Shown here piece after piece: positions 21,183 to 30,186 of a DNA stretch of 38,891 bases (its first letter is position 1; every line of letters starts with the position of its first letter). The stretch is taken from assembly GCA_902785555.1 (NCBI GenBank), contig CACZZB010000034.1, positions 1-38,891 on the forward strand, read 5' to 3'. The position numbers and the translations under genes were made by a program. The notes under the pieces are model-generated. The model had not been told where the DNA came from. It saw only the letters and a program-made list of their open reading frames with translations, and did not search any database. Source of the stretch: an uncultured Ruminococcus sp. GTDB lineage: Bacteria > Bacillota > Clostridia > Oscillospirales > Acutalibacteraceae.

Positions 21183-21672
21183 AATTGCAATTACAGAGGA
21201 AATGCACGTTGAAAAAGAATGGTTTGAACAAGCTAAAAAACAGACTTTTGAAACACTGCCTGATTTTATGAACCATGTTATGAATGACTACATACACGAT
21301 TACGGTACAGTTTGTCATGCTGTATCAGCTTGTGCGTTGGCTGCTGCATGGGCAGCTAATGATTCCAAGGGAGCAAGAGGTGGCATAACGGGTTTTCAAG
21401 CAGCGTTTGTGATGTGGGATTTTATAAAACAGTGGGATTACAGTTCCAACAAATGCGGATTGAAGATAGTAGATTATGACGATATGCTTTATCCGCAATA
21501 TGACCATAAGTTTGATAAAACGATATCATCTAATACTTGGGAAGCGTTGCAGGAAACAGCAAAAGAACTGTTGTCAGAGAACGAAAACAGCATAGTACAC
21601 CCCGATGTACGTGAACATTGGAAATCCATTGTAAATGGGCTTGTACCGTTTGGATATACTGTAAAAAAATGA
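21175..21672 (+). CDS. hypothetical 165-aa early phage protein
   Basis: ATG 21175 follows ATGGAGGTAAATCAAA. The protein is mostly alpha-helical (EEMHVEKEWFEQAKKQTFET; HAVSACALAAAWAANDSKGA; GFQAAFVMWDFIKQW) and ends VPFGYTVKK. The alanine-rich central helix is probably buried in the fold rather than a membrane span. It resembles hypothetical proteins found in early regions of gut-bacterial phages. Function is unknown. Confidence 0.65.
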   Translation: MDKIAITEEMHVEKEWFEQAKKQTFETLPDFMNHVMNDYIHDYGTVCHAVSACALAAAWAANDSKGARGGITGFQAAFVMWDFIKQWDYSSNKCGLKIVDYDDMLYPQYDHKFDKTISSNTWEALQETAKELLSENENSIVHPDVREHWKSIVNGLVPFGYTVKK

Positions 21673-21813
21673 AAATTAAAATACAGCCATTTTCAGAACG
21701 TTTTTGGCGAAGGGGTATAACTTATACTACTAAGCCCATAAATGCCCCGTAGCGTTAAAATTAGAGGCATTACAGACGATTTTAAAAACAAGTACAAAGA
21801 GGTGCAAAAAAAA

Positions 21814-22230
21814 TTGACGGCAAAGGAATATCTGAGAAGTATAAAGTATCTCGACAAGGCGATAAATGCCAAACAAGCAGAACTTGACAGACTCAGGCAT
21901 GATGCGGAGAGTATCAGGGGCATTGCGTATGATAAAGACAAAGTGCAGACTTCCAACAGTTCCGACAGCATGAAGATTGTTGATAAGATAATAGAACTTT
22001 CCAATGAGATCAACCACGAGATAGACAGGCTCGTTGATCTGAAAGCAGAAGCTCATGACAAAATCGAAAAGGTCTGCAACAGGAAGTTTATTTCTTTGCT
22101 GACTGACATCTACATAAACGGATATACATTTGAGCAGGTCGCAGAAAGAATGAATATAGCAGAAAAAACTATTTGTCGTTGGCATGGTCAGGCATTAAAA
22201 ATATTCAGAAAAGAAAATGATATGTCATAA
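21814..22230 (+). CDS. ArpU/DUF1492-like late-gene transcription activator
   Basis: From TTG 21814 (ribosome site AGAGGTG) this gives 138 aa beginning MTAKEYLRSIKYLDKAINAK, the usual DUF1492 start. A coiled region follows, then a sigma-region-4-like helix-turn-helix near the end (LTDIYINGYTFEQVAERMNIAEKTICRWHG). Such ArpU/RinA-type proteins switch on late genes. The place, last early gene before the packaging genes, fits well. A longer frame from 21742 gives non-conserved residues and is rejected. A repeat-bearing late promoter lies immediately downstream. Confidence 0.85.
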   Translation: MTAKEYLRSIKYLDKAINAKQAELDRLRHDAESIRGIAYDKDKVQTSNSSDSMKIVDKIIELSNEINHEIDRLVDLKAEAHDKIEKVCNRKFISLLTDIYINGYTFEQVAERMNIAEKTICRWHGQALKIFRKENDMS

Positions 22231-22253
22231 TGTACAAATTACATATCTTAAAT

Positions 22254-22298
22254 TTGACAGTCAATGTCCTGTAATGTCCCATAACAAAGTGCTAAAAT
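22254..22298 (+). promoter_or_regulatory. candidate activator-dependent late promoter
   Basis: Two exact AATGTCC repeats (22263-22269, 22273-22279), 10 bp apart, lie just upstream of an extended -10 box TGCTAAAAT (22290-22298). No good -35 box sits at the right distance from that -10; a TTGACA (22254-22259) is too far upstream. A weak -35 plus phased repeats is what an ArpU-like activator would use. Confidence 0.5.
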
Positions 22299-22347
22299 GG
22301 TATCGTAAATATTTGGATAAATATTCTCCTTCCTTGATTATGAAAAG

Positions 22348-22373
22348 AGCCTGTTCCTTAATCGGAATGGGCT
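22348..22373 (+). terminator. hairpin terminator between late promoter and HNH gene
   Basis: AGCCTGTTCC pairs with GGAATGGGCT (two G-U pairs), loop TTAATC, followed by TTTTGTG. It could end the early transcript or make the late one depend on readthrough. Confidence 0.6.
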
Positions 22374-22392
22374 TTTGTGTTTGGTGATTGAT

Positions 22393-22794
22393 ATGTTGAT
22401 GAAATATTGTGACAGATGCCACAGACAACTGCATATTGGAGAAAAATGTCCTGTATGTTTCAGGAAAAGAAATAAATCTTATTACGCTGAATCAGATGAT
22501 TTTTATAAATCCCACGAATGGCTGAAAGTCAGACGGAAATGTATAGAGCTGTGCTGTGGGCTTGACCTGTACAGCCTGTATTGCAATAATACGATAGAGT
22601 ACGGATTCACCGTGCATCACATTGAACCTGTCAATATCAGTCCACAGCTTAAACTTGAACAGTCAAATTTGATTTACTTATCCGAAAGCAGTCATCAAAT
22701 TATACATTCCCTGTACAGGCACGGAAAATACAATGAAACTATGAATTTATTGAAAAATATCAAAAAGAAATTCATACAGGGGGCTATATTATAA
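22393..22794 (+). CDS. HNH endonuclease
   Basis: This is a 133-aa protein. An N-terminal zinc ribbon (YCDRCHRQLHIGEKCPVC) is followed by SHEWLKVRRKCIE, and the HNH core TVHHIEPVN...LIYLSESSHQIIHSL supplies the catalytic histidines. HNH proteins next to terminase genes work with TerL in DNA packaging cleavage of HK97-like and cos phages. The second half of the motif has S-SHQ rather than N-H, a common variant. The start could be ATG 22393 or 22399. It precedes TerS by 155 bases. Confidence 0.85.
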   Translation: MLMKYCDRCHRQLHIGEKCPVCFRKRNKSYYAESDDFYKSHEWLKVRRKCIELCCGLDLYSLYCNNTIEYGFTVHHIEPVNISPQLKLEQSNLIYLSESSHQIIHSLYRHGKYNETMNLLKNIKKKFIQGAIL

Positions 22795-22949
22795 TGATTT
22801 TTGTGATACAATCATCAACGCGGCATAAGTTTCATTTTGCAAAATTCTAAATATTTTTCTTCAAAACAAGCTTAAAAACTGAATTCTTGTAAAAATCATT
22901 TTTGTAAGAATTTCAATTTAGCAAAAACTCATAAAAAGGAGATGATAAA

Positions 22950-23411
22950 GTGAGGAGAACACGCAAAGTATTATCCGAACAAAAAGGAAATCTGACGAAA
23001 GAACAGCAGGTCAAACGGCAGACAGAACAAGAGCTTGTCAGGACAGACAATAAATATTTTCTGAAACCTCCCGAATGGCTGACAAATGATATTGCGAAAG
23101 CTGAATATAAGCGACTTGTCAAGGCTATGAAAAATATGGATATGTTGGGGGATTTGGACGCTAATAATTTAGCTTGTTACTGCAATGCTTTTGCAAGTTA
23201 TCTGAAAGTGACCGCCGAATTAGAGTTGACAGGATTTGTAACAGCTGACGGTGAACCTCATCCGCTTATTTCTGTTCAGATGAAGTATGCAAAAGAAATG
23301 CGGGATTTTGCCCGATTATGTGGACTTTCCATTGACAGCCGTTTGAAATTTGCCGCTGTAAAGCTTGATGATATATCCGAAAATATTGACAGTGAGTTCG
23401 GAAATATATGA
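22950..23411 (+). CDS. terminase small subunit (P27 family)
   Basis: This 153-aa protein fits P27-type small terminases. A basic head comes first (MRRTRKVLSEQKGNLTKEQQ). Then follow PPEWLTNDIAKAEYKRLVK, LGDLDANNLACYCNAFASYLK and the ending MKYAKEMRDFARLCGLSIDS with RLKF. It recognises the packaging site and hands DNA to TerL. GTG 22950 follows AAGGAGATGATAAA. Its stop overlaps the TerL start. Confidence 0.88.
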   Translation: MRRTRKVLSEQKGNLTKEQQVKRQTEQELVRTDNKYFLKPPEWLTNDIAKAEYKRLVKAMKNMDMLGDLDANNLACYCNAFASYLKVTAELELTGFVTADGEPHPLISVQMKYAKEMRDFARLCGLSIDSRLKFAAVKLDDISENIDSEFGNI

Positions 23412-25117
23412 TAAAACAAGAGCTTATCGAATATGCAAATAACTGTATCAACGGAAAAATCATCAGCTGCATGAAACATAAGTGGGCTTGCCGGAGATTC
23501 CTCGACGATTTGGAGAGAGCGGAACAAAGTGACTGTCCGTTTGAATGGAATGAAGATGAAGCACAAAAAATAGTGAAATGGTTTTCGTATCTTAAACACT
23601 CGAAAGGAGTGTTGGCAGGTCAGCCGATAAACCTTGTTACTGCACAGAAATTCGATTTGTGCCAGATATACGGGTGGAGAAAACGAGGAACAAATCTCCG
23701 CAGGTTCAACAAGGCTTATATGCAGAAAGCCCGTAAAAATGCAAAATCTCAGGAACAAGCCGGAGTGGCACTGTATGAAATGGCATACAGTTCCGTAAAA
23801 AACGGTGAAATTAATGAATGTTACTGTGCAGGCACGAAAAGAGAACAGTCCGAAAAGGTTTTTGAAGAAGCCGGAAATATGCTGAGAGGTTCACCGCTTG
23901 CCCTGAAATTCAACTGCTGTAAAAATATTATTACTCACAAAAAGTCAGGTTCTTATTTGAAACCATTAAGCAAGGACGACAGAAAAAACGGTGACGGTTC
24001 AAACCCTGCTGTACTGATACTTGATGAATATCATCAGCACCCGACATCAGAGTTTTATGCACTGGGGTTAGGTTCTCAGACAAAAGAACCGCTGTTGATG
24101 ATAATAACCACCAGCGGAATTGATTTGAATGTACCTTGCTATACCGATACATATACATACTGTTCTGATATTCTCAATCCCGATAAGCCCGAAATTGTCA
24201 ATGATGAATATTTTTGCGATATATTCGAGGCTGAACCAAATATTCCGCTCACTGATGAAACGTATGATATGCTTGTTGAAATGTCAAATCCTATTCGTGC
24301 AAGCTATCCCGAAGGCAAAAAGAAAATCCATGATGATTATATCATTGCAAAGGCTGTACCGTCTGAAATGACAATGTTTATGACAAAATGCCTGAATATC
24401 TGGGTACAGGCAAAAGACAACGGCTATATGGATATGTCAAAGTGGAACAAGTGCAAAGTGAAAGAATTGCCGATAGATATAACGGGTACGCCTGTTTATG
24501 TCGGTTTTGATATGTCCGCAAAGATAGATTTGACTTCCGTTTCTTTCATAATTCCGTTCAAAGACGGTGAAACGGTCAAATATATTCTTTTCTCTCATTC
24601 GTTCATACCAAATCGGGAACGCTTGCAGGAAAGAATCATGACGGATAAAGTGCCCTATGACGCATGGGAACGAAACGGCTTTCTGACCGTTACCGATAGT
24701 GAAGTGATAGACCAAAACAGAGTTATGCAGTATGTCAAAGAGTTTTGCGGAACTTTCGATTTGAAAATACAGAAACTCTGTTTCGATCCATACAATTCAA
24801 CGAAACTCATGTTGGAATTGTCCGATGAATATGACGTTGCAGAGGTCTATCAAAGTCACCGCTCACTGAATGAAGTTACCAAAACTTTCAGAGAAGAAGT
24901 CTATAAAGGCAATGTTATTTTCACGAATAATCCGCTGTTGAATTACGCTATGGGAAATGCCGTTGTCAAGACATCAGGCGGACTTATCAAGATAGACAAG
25001 GACGCTAACAAAAAACGCATAGACCCTGTTGACGCTTGTTTGTGTGCATTCAAGTTAGCTATGTACCATGAATTTGATACAACAAACTATTCTGACGATT
25101 GGTTATATGAGGAATAA
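23408..25117 (+). CDS. terminase large subunit
   Basis: This is a 569-aa packaging motor and nuclease. The N-terminal ATPase has an atypical Walker A (RKNAKSQEQAG, near residue 116) and Walker B AVLILDEYHQHP, followed by the coupling motif MIITTSG. The nuclease half shows VYVGFDMSAKIDLTS, KLCFDPYNS and PVDACLCAFKLA, which carry the three acidic metal sites. The length is normal for this family. It is translationally coupled to TerS (ATGA). Confidence 0.95.
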   Translation: MIKQELIEYANNCINGKIISCMKHKWACRRFLDDLERAEQSDCPFEWNEDEAQKIVKWFSYLKHSKGVLAGQPINLVTAQKFDLCQIYGWRKRGTNLRRFNKAYMQKARKNAKSQEQAGVALYEMAYSSVKNGEINECYCAGTKREQSEKVFEEAGNMLRGSPLALKFNCCKNIITHKKSGSYLKPLSKDDRKNGDGSNPAVLILDEYHQHPTSEFYALGLGSQTKEPLLMIITTSGIDLNVPCYTDTYTYCSDILNPDKPEIVNDEYFCDIFEAEPNIPLTDETYDMLVEMSNPIRASYPEGKKKIHDDYIIAKAVPSEMTMFMTKCLNIWVQAKDNGYMDMSKWNKCKVKELPIDITGTPVYVGFDMSAKIDLTSVSFIIPFKDGETVKYILFSHSFIPNRERLQERIMTDKVPYDAWERNGFLTVTDSEVIDQNRVMQYVKEFCGTFDLKIQKLCFDPYNSTKLMLELSDEYDVAEVYQSHRSLNEVTKTFREEVYKGNVIFTNNPLLNYAMGNAVVKTSGGLIKIDKDANKKRIDPVDACLCAFKLAMYHEFDTTNYSDDWLYEE

Positions 25118-25140
25118 GCACTTTGAGAAATCAAGGTGCT
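25117..25140 (+). terminator. hairpin plus T-run between TerL and portal
   Basis: AGCACTTTGA pairs with TCAAGGTGCT around a GAAA loop and is followed by TTTTTTATT. It begins in the TerL stop codon. It would reduce transcription into the structural genes or act as an RNA processing or stability site. Confidence 0.7.
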
Positions 25141-25165
25141 TTTTTATTTCCCGAAAGGAGAAGTT

Positions 25166-26413
25166 ATGAGTAAGAAAAACAAATCCCTTAAACTCCCCAA
25201 TATAAGAGATGAAACTACATCAAGAACTTTATCGGAACTGAACAGCCTTTTCGATAATTCGGATATATTGTCGGCTGTCGGTGCGGATAATCTGACAGCG
25301 GCGACGTATTATGCCTGTATGCTTATCCGCTGCAATGCCCTTGCAAAAATACCGTTTAAAATATACCGTTCAGACGGTGACGGAGCTGAACCTTTACAAG
25401 ACCATTATTTGAGGAATTTAATAAAATTCCGTCCGAATCCCTTTATGTCTGCACATGATTTTCTTTGGGCAACGGAATTTCAGCGTATCGAGTACGGAAA
25501 TGCCTTTTGGGTATATGACTTTGAAAAAGGAAAAATAAAAGCATTGTATCCCTTGCAATCGTTAAGAGTACGCATTGTGATAGATGATGAAAGCCTTTTC
25601 GGAGAGAAAAACGCTGTTTATTACGAGTACACCGACAACAAAAAAGGAAAAATTTATTATCCTGCCGATAAGATACTCCATTTCAAGAGTTTTGCAAAAA
25701 ACGGCATTGTCGGCATTCCCGTGAAAAACTATCTTTTTGATGTTATTTCGCAAGAGAAGTATGCACAAAATGTCATCAAAGAGAGATATAAAAAGGGCTT
25801 GCAGGATCCTATAATTGTCACCTATACAGGCGATTTAAACAAAGAAAAACAATCAGTAATCAAAAAGCGATTTGAAAGCATGGGCGGTGTACAGAATGCA
25901 GGAAAAGTTATTCCCATTCCGTCTGACTTTGACATCAAGACCTTGCAGACAAATCTTGTTTCAAACCAGTTTTTTGAACTCAATGGACTGACTACAAGGC
26001 ATATTGCAAATGCTTTCGGAGTAAAGAGTTTTCAGTTGAATGATATGGAAAAATCGACTTATTCCAATATCACGGAACAAAACAAGGCTTTTTATTCCGA
26101 CACGGTTCAGAATGTTTTGACTTGCTATGAACAGGAAATGTCCTATAAACTTCTCACGACAGAGGAAAGAAATAACGGTCTTTTCATTGAGGGAAATGCC
26201 GATGTGATGTTAAGGACGGATTTGCTCAGTCGTATGCAGGCATATACAACGGCAGTCGGCGGCGGTATCATGCAGATAGCCGAAGCCAGACGCAGAGAAA
26301 ATCTGAAATTCATTCCCGGCACTGACCGTCTGTTAATGCAGAACGGGGCGGCTATATGGATTGACGATTTGGGAAAGCAATATAAAATGGTGGAGGTGAA
26401 ACAAGATGAATGA
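25166..26413 (+). CDS. portal protein (HK97 type)
   Basis: This 415-aa protein fits the HK97 portal family: AATYYACMLIRCNALAKIPF, the FRPNPFMSAHDFLWATEFQR segment, YGNAFWVYDFEKGKIKALYP, and VIPIPSDFDIKTLQTN with FGVKSFQLND. It forms the dodecameric ring for DNA entry and tail attachment. ATG 25166 follows AAAGGAGAAGTT. It is preceded by a terminator-like hairpin and overlaps the protease gene. Confidence 0.95.
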   Translation: MSKKNKSLKLPNIRDETTSRTLSELNSLFDNSDILSAVGADNLTAATYYACMLIRCNALAKIPFKIYRSDGDGAEPLQDHYLRNLIKFRPNPFMSAHDFLWATEFQRIEYGNAFWVYDFEKGKIKALYPLQSLRVRIVIDDESLFGEKNAVYYEYTDNKKGKIYYPADKILHFKSFAKNGIVGIPVKNYLFDVISQEKYAQNVIKERYKKGLQDPIIVTYTGDLNKEKQSVIKKRFESMGGVQNAGKVIPIPSDFDIKTLQTNLVSNQFFELNGLTTRHIANAFGVKSFQLNDMEKSTYSNITEQNKAFYSDTVQNVLTCYEQEMSYKLLTTEERNNGLFIEGNADVMLRTDLLSRMQAYTTAVGGGIMQIAEARRRENLKFIPGTDRLLMQNGAAIWIDDLGKQYKMVEVKQDE

Positions 26414-27131
26414 ATACAAATTCACGGACAAAAATAAAAAACAATGCGGCTATATGCGTATCGTTGATGAAGCCGATACAGACAGTGCAGAACTGTATTT
26501 TTACGGTGATATATGCGGCTCTCAATGGGAAACTTATTTCGAGGATAAAGCTCCCCAAGATGTAGCGGATTTTCTTCACTCCCTTGACGGCAAAAAGAAA
26601 GTTGATGTGTATATCAATTCAGGCGGTGGAGATGTATTCGGCGGCATGGCAATATATAATATCCTGTCGAGATACGAGGGCGAAACAGTCGCACACATTG
26701 ACGGCATAGCCGCATCAATAGCCGGTATCATTCCTTTTGCTTGTAATAGAGTAATCGCAAAGTCATCAGCACAGATAATGCTGCATAAGCCTTGGGCTTT
26801 ATGTATGGGAAATGCTGACGATATGAAAAAGTGCATTGAAACTCTCAACACTTGCGAAAAGTCCATTATTGACATTTATTCAGCACACGCTGTAAACGGC
26901 ACTACTCCCGAAAAGATAAAATCCATGATAGACCGTGAAACATGGCTGACGTGCGGTGAAGCTCAGCAGTATTTCAATATAGAGATAGAACAGGGCGAAC
27001 CTGTACAGGCGAGTATCAGCAATATGTATGACAGATATAAGCATAAGCCTAAAAATATCTCCAATGACACCGCTAAACAAAAATTACAGCTTGAACTTGA
27101 ACTTTTCAGGCTGAAAAACAATATAAAGTGA
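26406..27131 (+). CDS. ClpP-type prohead maturation protease
   Basis: This 241-aa protein has an S14/ClpP-like fold. VDVYINSGGGDVFGGMAIYN is the oxyanion region. The catalytic serine is in HIDGIAASIAGII and the histidine in IMLHKPWALCMG. In HK97-like phages such proteases cleave scaffold or capsid N-termini during head maturation. The capsid encoded next has an N-terminal scaffold-like coil, a fitting substrate. The C-terminal tail is basic and helical. Confidence 0.92.
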   Translation: MNEYKFTDKNKKQCGYMRIVDEADTDSAELYFYGDICGSQWETYFEDKAPQDVADFLHSLDGKKKVDVYINSGGGDVFGGMAIYNILSRYEGETVAHIDGIAASIAGIIPFACNRVIAKSSAQIMLHKPWALCMGNADDMKKCIETLNTCEKSIIDIYSAHAVNGTTPEKIKSMIDRETWLTCGEAQQYFNIEIEQGEPVQASISNMYDRYKHKPKNISNDTAKQKLQLELELFRLKNNIK

Positions 27132-27142
27132 GGTAATTTACT

Positions 27143-28285
27143 ATGACCAAAGTTGAAGAAATGCAGAATAAACTTTCAAATCTCCTGACGAAAATGCAGA
27201 ACTGCATTGACAATGATAAACTTGATGAAGCTGCCAACGTCAGAAATGAAATTCAGGCATTGCAGGATAAGATTTCTGCACAGGTTTTCATTGACGAGGC
27301 AAATCAGATGAATTTCAAAGCAAATGCCAAAACTACTGACAATTCGCAGACAAACGACAGTGCAAACTATATCAGAGCTTGTCTTAAAAAGTTTACTGGT
27401 AAGGCTCTTACAAGTGCCGAAAATGCCCTTTTGCTTCCGACAACAAGTTCTCCCAATGGTGCAAACGGTGAGGGCTACATACTTCCGCAGGATATTCAGA
27501 CACAGATACGACAAAAACTGAGAGAATACCGTTCAATGCGTGACGTTCTCGGTTATATCAAAACAACGGCTCTCAAAGGTGCATTTCCTGTTGAGAATCT
27601 CGACAGCCTTGCAGGACTTGTCGATTTTGCAGACGGTACAGACGGCACTGTCAGCAACGATATCGGATTTAATCAGATATCCTACAGCCTTGCAGAAAAA
27701 GCCGCTTTTGTGAAACTTTCCAATACCCTGCTTGCCTTGACGGATAATGACCTTATCACTGAAAATGCAATGGCTATTGCCTGTCTGAAATCCAATAAGA
27801 CCGTAAAAACGCTTGCCAACTGGAAACAGCTCAAATCTTCCATTAACAAAGACCTTGATCCTGCTGCTCTTTACGGTGCAAGGATCGTTACCAACCAAGA
27901 CGGTTTTGATTATCTTGACAGTCAGCTTGATGAAAACGGCAGACCTATCATGCAGCCTGATATTTCACAGCCGACAAAGAAAAGATTTATGGGTTATATC
28001 GTTGATGTATTCTCAAATGCACAGATGCCTTCGAGTGCTGCTACAACCACTTCTGCGGGATATGCACCTATCTTCTATGGAAATCTTGAAGAAGGCTGTA
28101 AATTTGTTGACATGGGTGGCACTTACTTTGCCGCATCGCAGGAAGCAGGCTTTATGTCAAATACCACTGTTGCAAGGCTTATCGAATTTGTGACAGTCGT
28201 ACAGTGCGACAGTTCGGATAAATGCTATTGCTACGGACAGTTGCAGGTTGAAGACCAGAGAGTATCTCAGGGCGGTGGAACCTGA
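27143..28285 (+). CDS. major capsid protein (HK97 fold)
   Basis: This is 380 aa. Residues 1-60 form a coiled-coil delta/scaffold domain (MQNKLSNLLTKMQNCIDNDK...). The HK97 capsid core starts near residue 105 (LLPTTSSPNGANGEGYILPQ) and includes the P-loop-like LREYRSMRDVLGYIKT and a C-terminal GGTYFAASQEAGFM strand region. The delta domain is probably removed by the ClpP-like protease upstream. The gene is followed with a one-base overlap by the connector. Confidence 0.95.
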   Translation: MTKVEEMQNKLSNLLTKMQNCIDNDKLDEAANVRNEIQALQDKISAQVFIDEANQMNFKANAKTTDNSQTNDSANYIRACLKKFTGKALTSAENALLLPTTSSPNGANGEGYILPQDIQTQIRQKLREYRSMRDVLGYIKTTALKGAFPVENLDSLAGLVDFADGTDGTVSNDIGFNQISYSLAEKAAFVKLSNTLLALTDNDLITENAMAIACLKSNKTVKTLANWKQLKSSINKDLDPAALYGARIVTNQDGFDYLDSQLDENGRPIMQPDISQPTKKRFMGYIVDVFSNAQMPSSAATTTSAGYAPIFYGNLEEGCKFVDMGGTYFAASQEAGFMSNTTVARLIEFVTVVQCDSSDKCYCYGQLQVEDQRVSQGGGT

Positions 28286-28575
28286 TGACACTTTCCGAAA
28301 TGAAATCATACCTGAAAGTTGATTTTGATGATGATAATGATTTCATTACACTTTTGATGGACGTTGCAAGAGAATATATCATTGACGCTGTCGGGAAGTG
28401 TGATGAAACTATTGCAAGAGTAAAGCTGTTAATGCGTGTAATCGTTGCGGAACTGTACGAAAAACGCTCATTGACATTTGACATAAACAGCACCAATCAA
28501 AAGGTACAGTATGTGATACGCTCTATCATCAATCAGCTTTCATTTGGAGATGATGACAGTGAAGATGACAGTTGA
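28285..28575 (+). CDS. head-tail connector (gp6-like)
   Basis: This 96-aa, mostly helical protein (MTLSEMKSYLKVDFDDDNDF, then LLMDVAREYIIDAVG, and VIRSIINQLSF) matches the phage gp6-like connector family. It attaches to the portal ring. The end is strongly acidic (GDDDSEDDS). The ATG shares its first base with the capsid stop codon. Confidence 0.85.
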   Translation: MTLSEMKSYLKVDFDDDNDFITLLMDVAREYIIDAVGKCDETIARVKLLMRVIVAELYEKRSLTFDINSTNQKVQYVIRSIINQLSFGDDDSEDDS

Positions 28576-28900
28576 CATTGGCAGACTTGATAAGAGAATC
28601 ACTATACAAAAACGCACCGTGACAGCCGATACAAAAAGAAATCAGATACCCGAATGGACAGATTATTATAGCTGTTGGGCGGCTGTCAACGGTGTCACTA
28701 ATAAAGAATACTGGCAGGAAAGAGAACAGAATGAAGAAAATATCGTCAATTTCAAAATCCGTTACTGCAATTCACTGAAAAATCTTAATAAAACGGATTA
28801 CAGGATTGTATTTGACGGCAGGATTTACGACATTACTTTCATTGACAATATTCTCTTTGCCGACAGCATTTTGAATATCAAGGGGGCGGAGAAGTTATGA
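28565..28900 (+). CDS. head-tail adaptor / head closure protein
   Basis: From ATG 28565 (inside the end of the connector gene) this gives 111 aa: MTVDIGRLDKRITIQKRTVT, then CWAAVNGVTNKEYWQEREQN and FDGRIYDITFIDNILF. It is the SPP1 gp16-like beta-barrel head closure family. Alternative starts at 28544 or 28559 add a few residues. It stops the portal channel after packaging. Confidence 0.88.
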   Translation: MTVDIGRLDKRITIQKRTVTADTKRNQIPEWTDYYSCWAAVNGVTNKEYWQEREQNEENIVNFKIRYCNSLKNLNKTDYRIVFDGRIYDITFIDNILFADSILNIKGAEKL

Positions 28901-29289
28901 AAAGTGATTTGGCAGCGGATATTATGAAAGAAATTGAAAGTTACAATGAAGCTCTTGCACTTGAAATTGATAATGAAACAAAGAAAGCGGCAAAGAAAAT
29001 TGCAAAAAAACTTTCCGCAACATCTCCCCGTAGGACAGGCGATTATGCGGAAGATTGGGAAGTAATGGAAGTTACAGGCAAGAAAAGATATAAATACCGC
29101 ATGGGTACAAGTAAATATGTCGTGCATAACAAAGAAAATTATCAATTAACACATCTTCTTGAAGAAGGTCATGCAACAAAAGATGGTACATCAAGAGTAC
29201 CTGCACAGCCGCATATTGAACCTGTCGAACAGGAATATATCCCGAAATATCTTGCAAAGGTCGAGGAGGCTATAAAAAATGCAAAATGA
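28897..29289 (+). CDS. HK97 gp10-family tail-completion protein
   Basis: This 130-aa protein has a basic helical N-terminal half (NETKKAAKKIAKKLSATSPR), the motif RRTGDYAEDW, and YQLTHLLEEGHATKDGTS with VPAQPHIEP, which is the HK97-gp10 signature. It is coupled to the previous gene (4-base overlap) and overlaps the next by 11 bases. It helps join the head to the tail. Confidence 0.9.
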   Translation: MKSDLAADIMKEIESYNEALALEIDNETKKAAKKIAKKLSATSPRRTGDYAEDWEVMEVTGKKRYKYRMGTSKYVVHNKENYQLTHLLEEGHATKDGTSRVPAQPHIEPVEQEYIPKYLAKVEEAIKNAK

Positions 29290-29596
29290 AATACTGTCAC
29301 TCCTTGAAAATACCTTGCCAGTTGCACATAACGTCTTTTTGGAAAAGCAGACTCCCCCTTATCTGATATACCGTGACGGTGATTTTGACTTTAAGACAGC
29401 CAACAGCAAAAACGTCTTAAAAAAAAGAAAAACTACTCTTGAACTTTACACAAGTTTGTCAAGTGATGTTGATACTGTTGAAAATACAGTTGAAACTATC
29501 CTTGACGGCTTTACGACTTATGACAAAAGCAGAACCTTTGACGAAAATCAAGGTCTGTATATAACATATTACTCTTTTTACGAGGTGATACAATGA
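29279..29596 (+). CDS. tail terminator-like protein
   Basis: This is a 105-aa alpha/beta protein (MQNEILSLLENTLPVAHNVF; PPYLIYRDGDF; KKRKTTLELYTSLSSDVDTV; QGLYITYYSFYEVI). Size, fold pattern and place just before the tail tube gene fit the tail terminator/gp11-like slot. It overlaps the tail tube gene by 4 bases. Sequence similarity is less diagnostic than position. Confidence 0.75.
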   Translation: MQNEILSLLENTLPVAHNVFLEKQTPPYLIYRDGDFDFKTANSKNVLKKRKTTLELYTSLSSDVDTVENTVETILDGFTTYDKSRTFDENQGLYITYYSFYEVIQ

Positions 29597-30177
29597 AAAC
29601 AGGTATTGTGAGAATAGGCTATGCACTGATAACATTCGGCAGTAATAACACGGTTACTTTCGGAACTCCCGTATATCTTGCAGACGCTCAGGCAGGTGCA
29701 AGAGAATACAGTGCCGAATCAAAAGGTGATTTGCATACAGTCTGGGCAAACTCCGCACTTGTTTATGCAGGTAATGCAAACAGCGGTTATGACATTGACG
29801 TAACACTGATAGATATAATTGACGATATAGCAAAGTCATGGTACGGAGATATATCCGCAAAAATGGGTACAACAGACGGCATTGCAGAGGAAGGCAAGGC
29901 AGTTGCAAGACCGCATTTTGCCCTTATCCTGTCCGAAGAAACAACTGACGGTACAGGCAAAACAACTGTATATTTCAACACTTGTGCAGGCAAAAAGCCC
30001 ACTATGAACGGCAAAACCAAAGAGGACGGCGATTGGGATGATCAGTTTGTAGAATATCATTTGATTTCCGCACCGCTTGAAAATCCGTCGGATAATAAAA
30101 AGTGGGTAAAAATCGAATTGCCGGGTACAAGTGAGCTTGCCGCTGTATCGTTCCCGACAATTACGACTACTACATGA
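29593..30177 (+). CDS. major tail tube protein
   Basis: This 194-aa, beta-rich protein begins MKTGIVRIGYALITFGSNNT and continues with ADAQAGAREYSAESKGDLHT and GYDIDVTLIDIIDD, typical of phi13-type major tail proteins. Its threonine-rich C-terminus ends TITTTT. The place before the tail chaperone genes confirms it. It polymerises into the flexible tail tube. Confidence 0.9.
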   Translation: MKTGIVRIGYALITFGSNNTVTFGTPVYLADAQAGAREYSAESKGDLHTVWANSALVYAGNANSGYDIDVTLIDIIDDIAKSWYGDISAKMGTTDGIAEEGKAVARPHFALILSEETTDGTGKTTVYFNTCAGKKPTMNGKTKEDGDWDDQFVEYHLISAPLENPSDNKKWVKIELPGTSELAAVSFPTITTTT

Positions 30178-30186
30178 GGTGACTAA

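Noticed and set aside
22858..22918. AATTCTT / AAGAATT inverted repeat before TerS
   Set aside because: It has a weak 7-bp AT stem with a long loop and no T-run, so it was not reported as a terminator.
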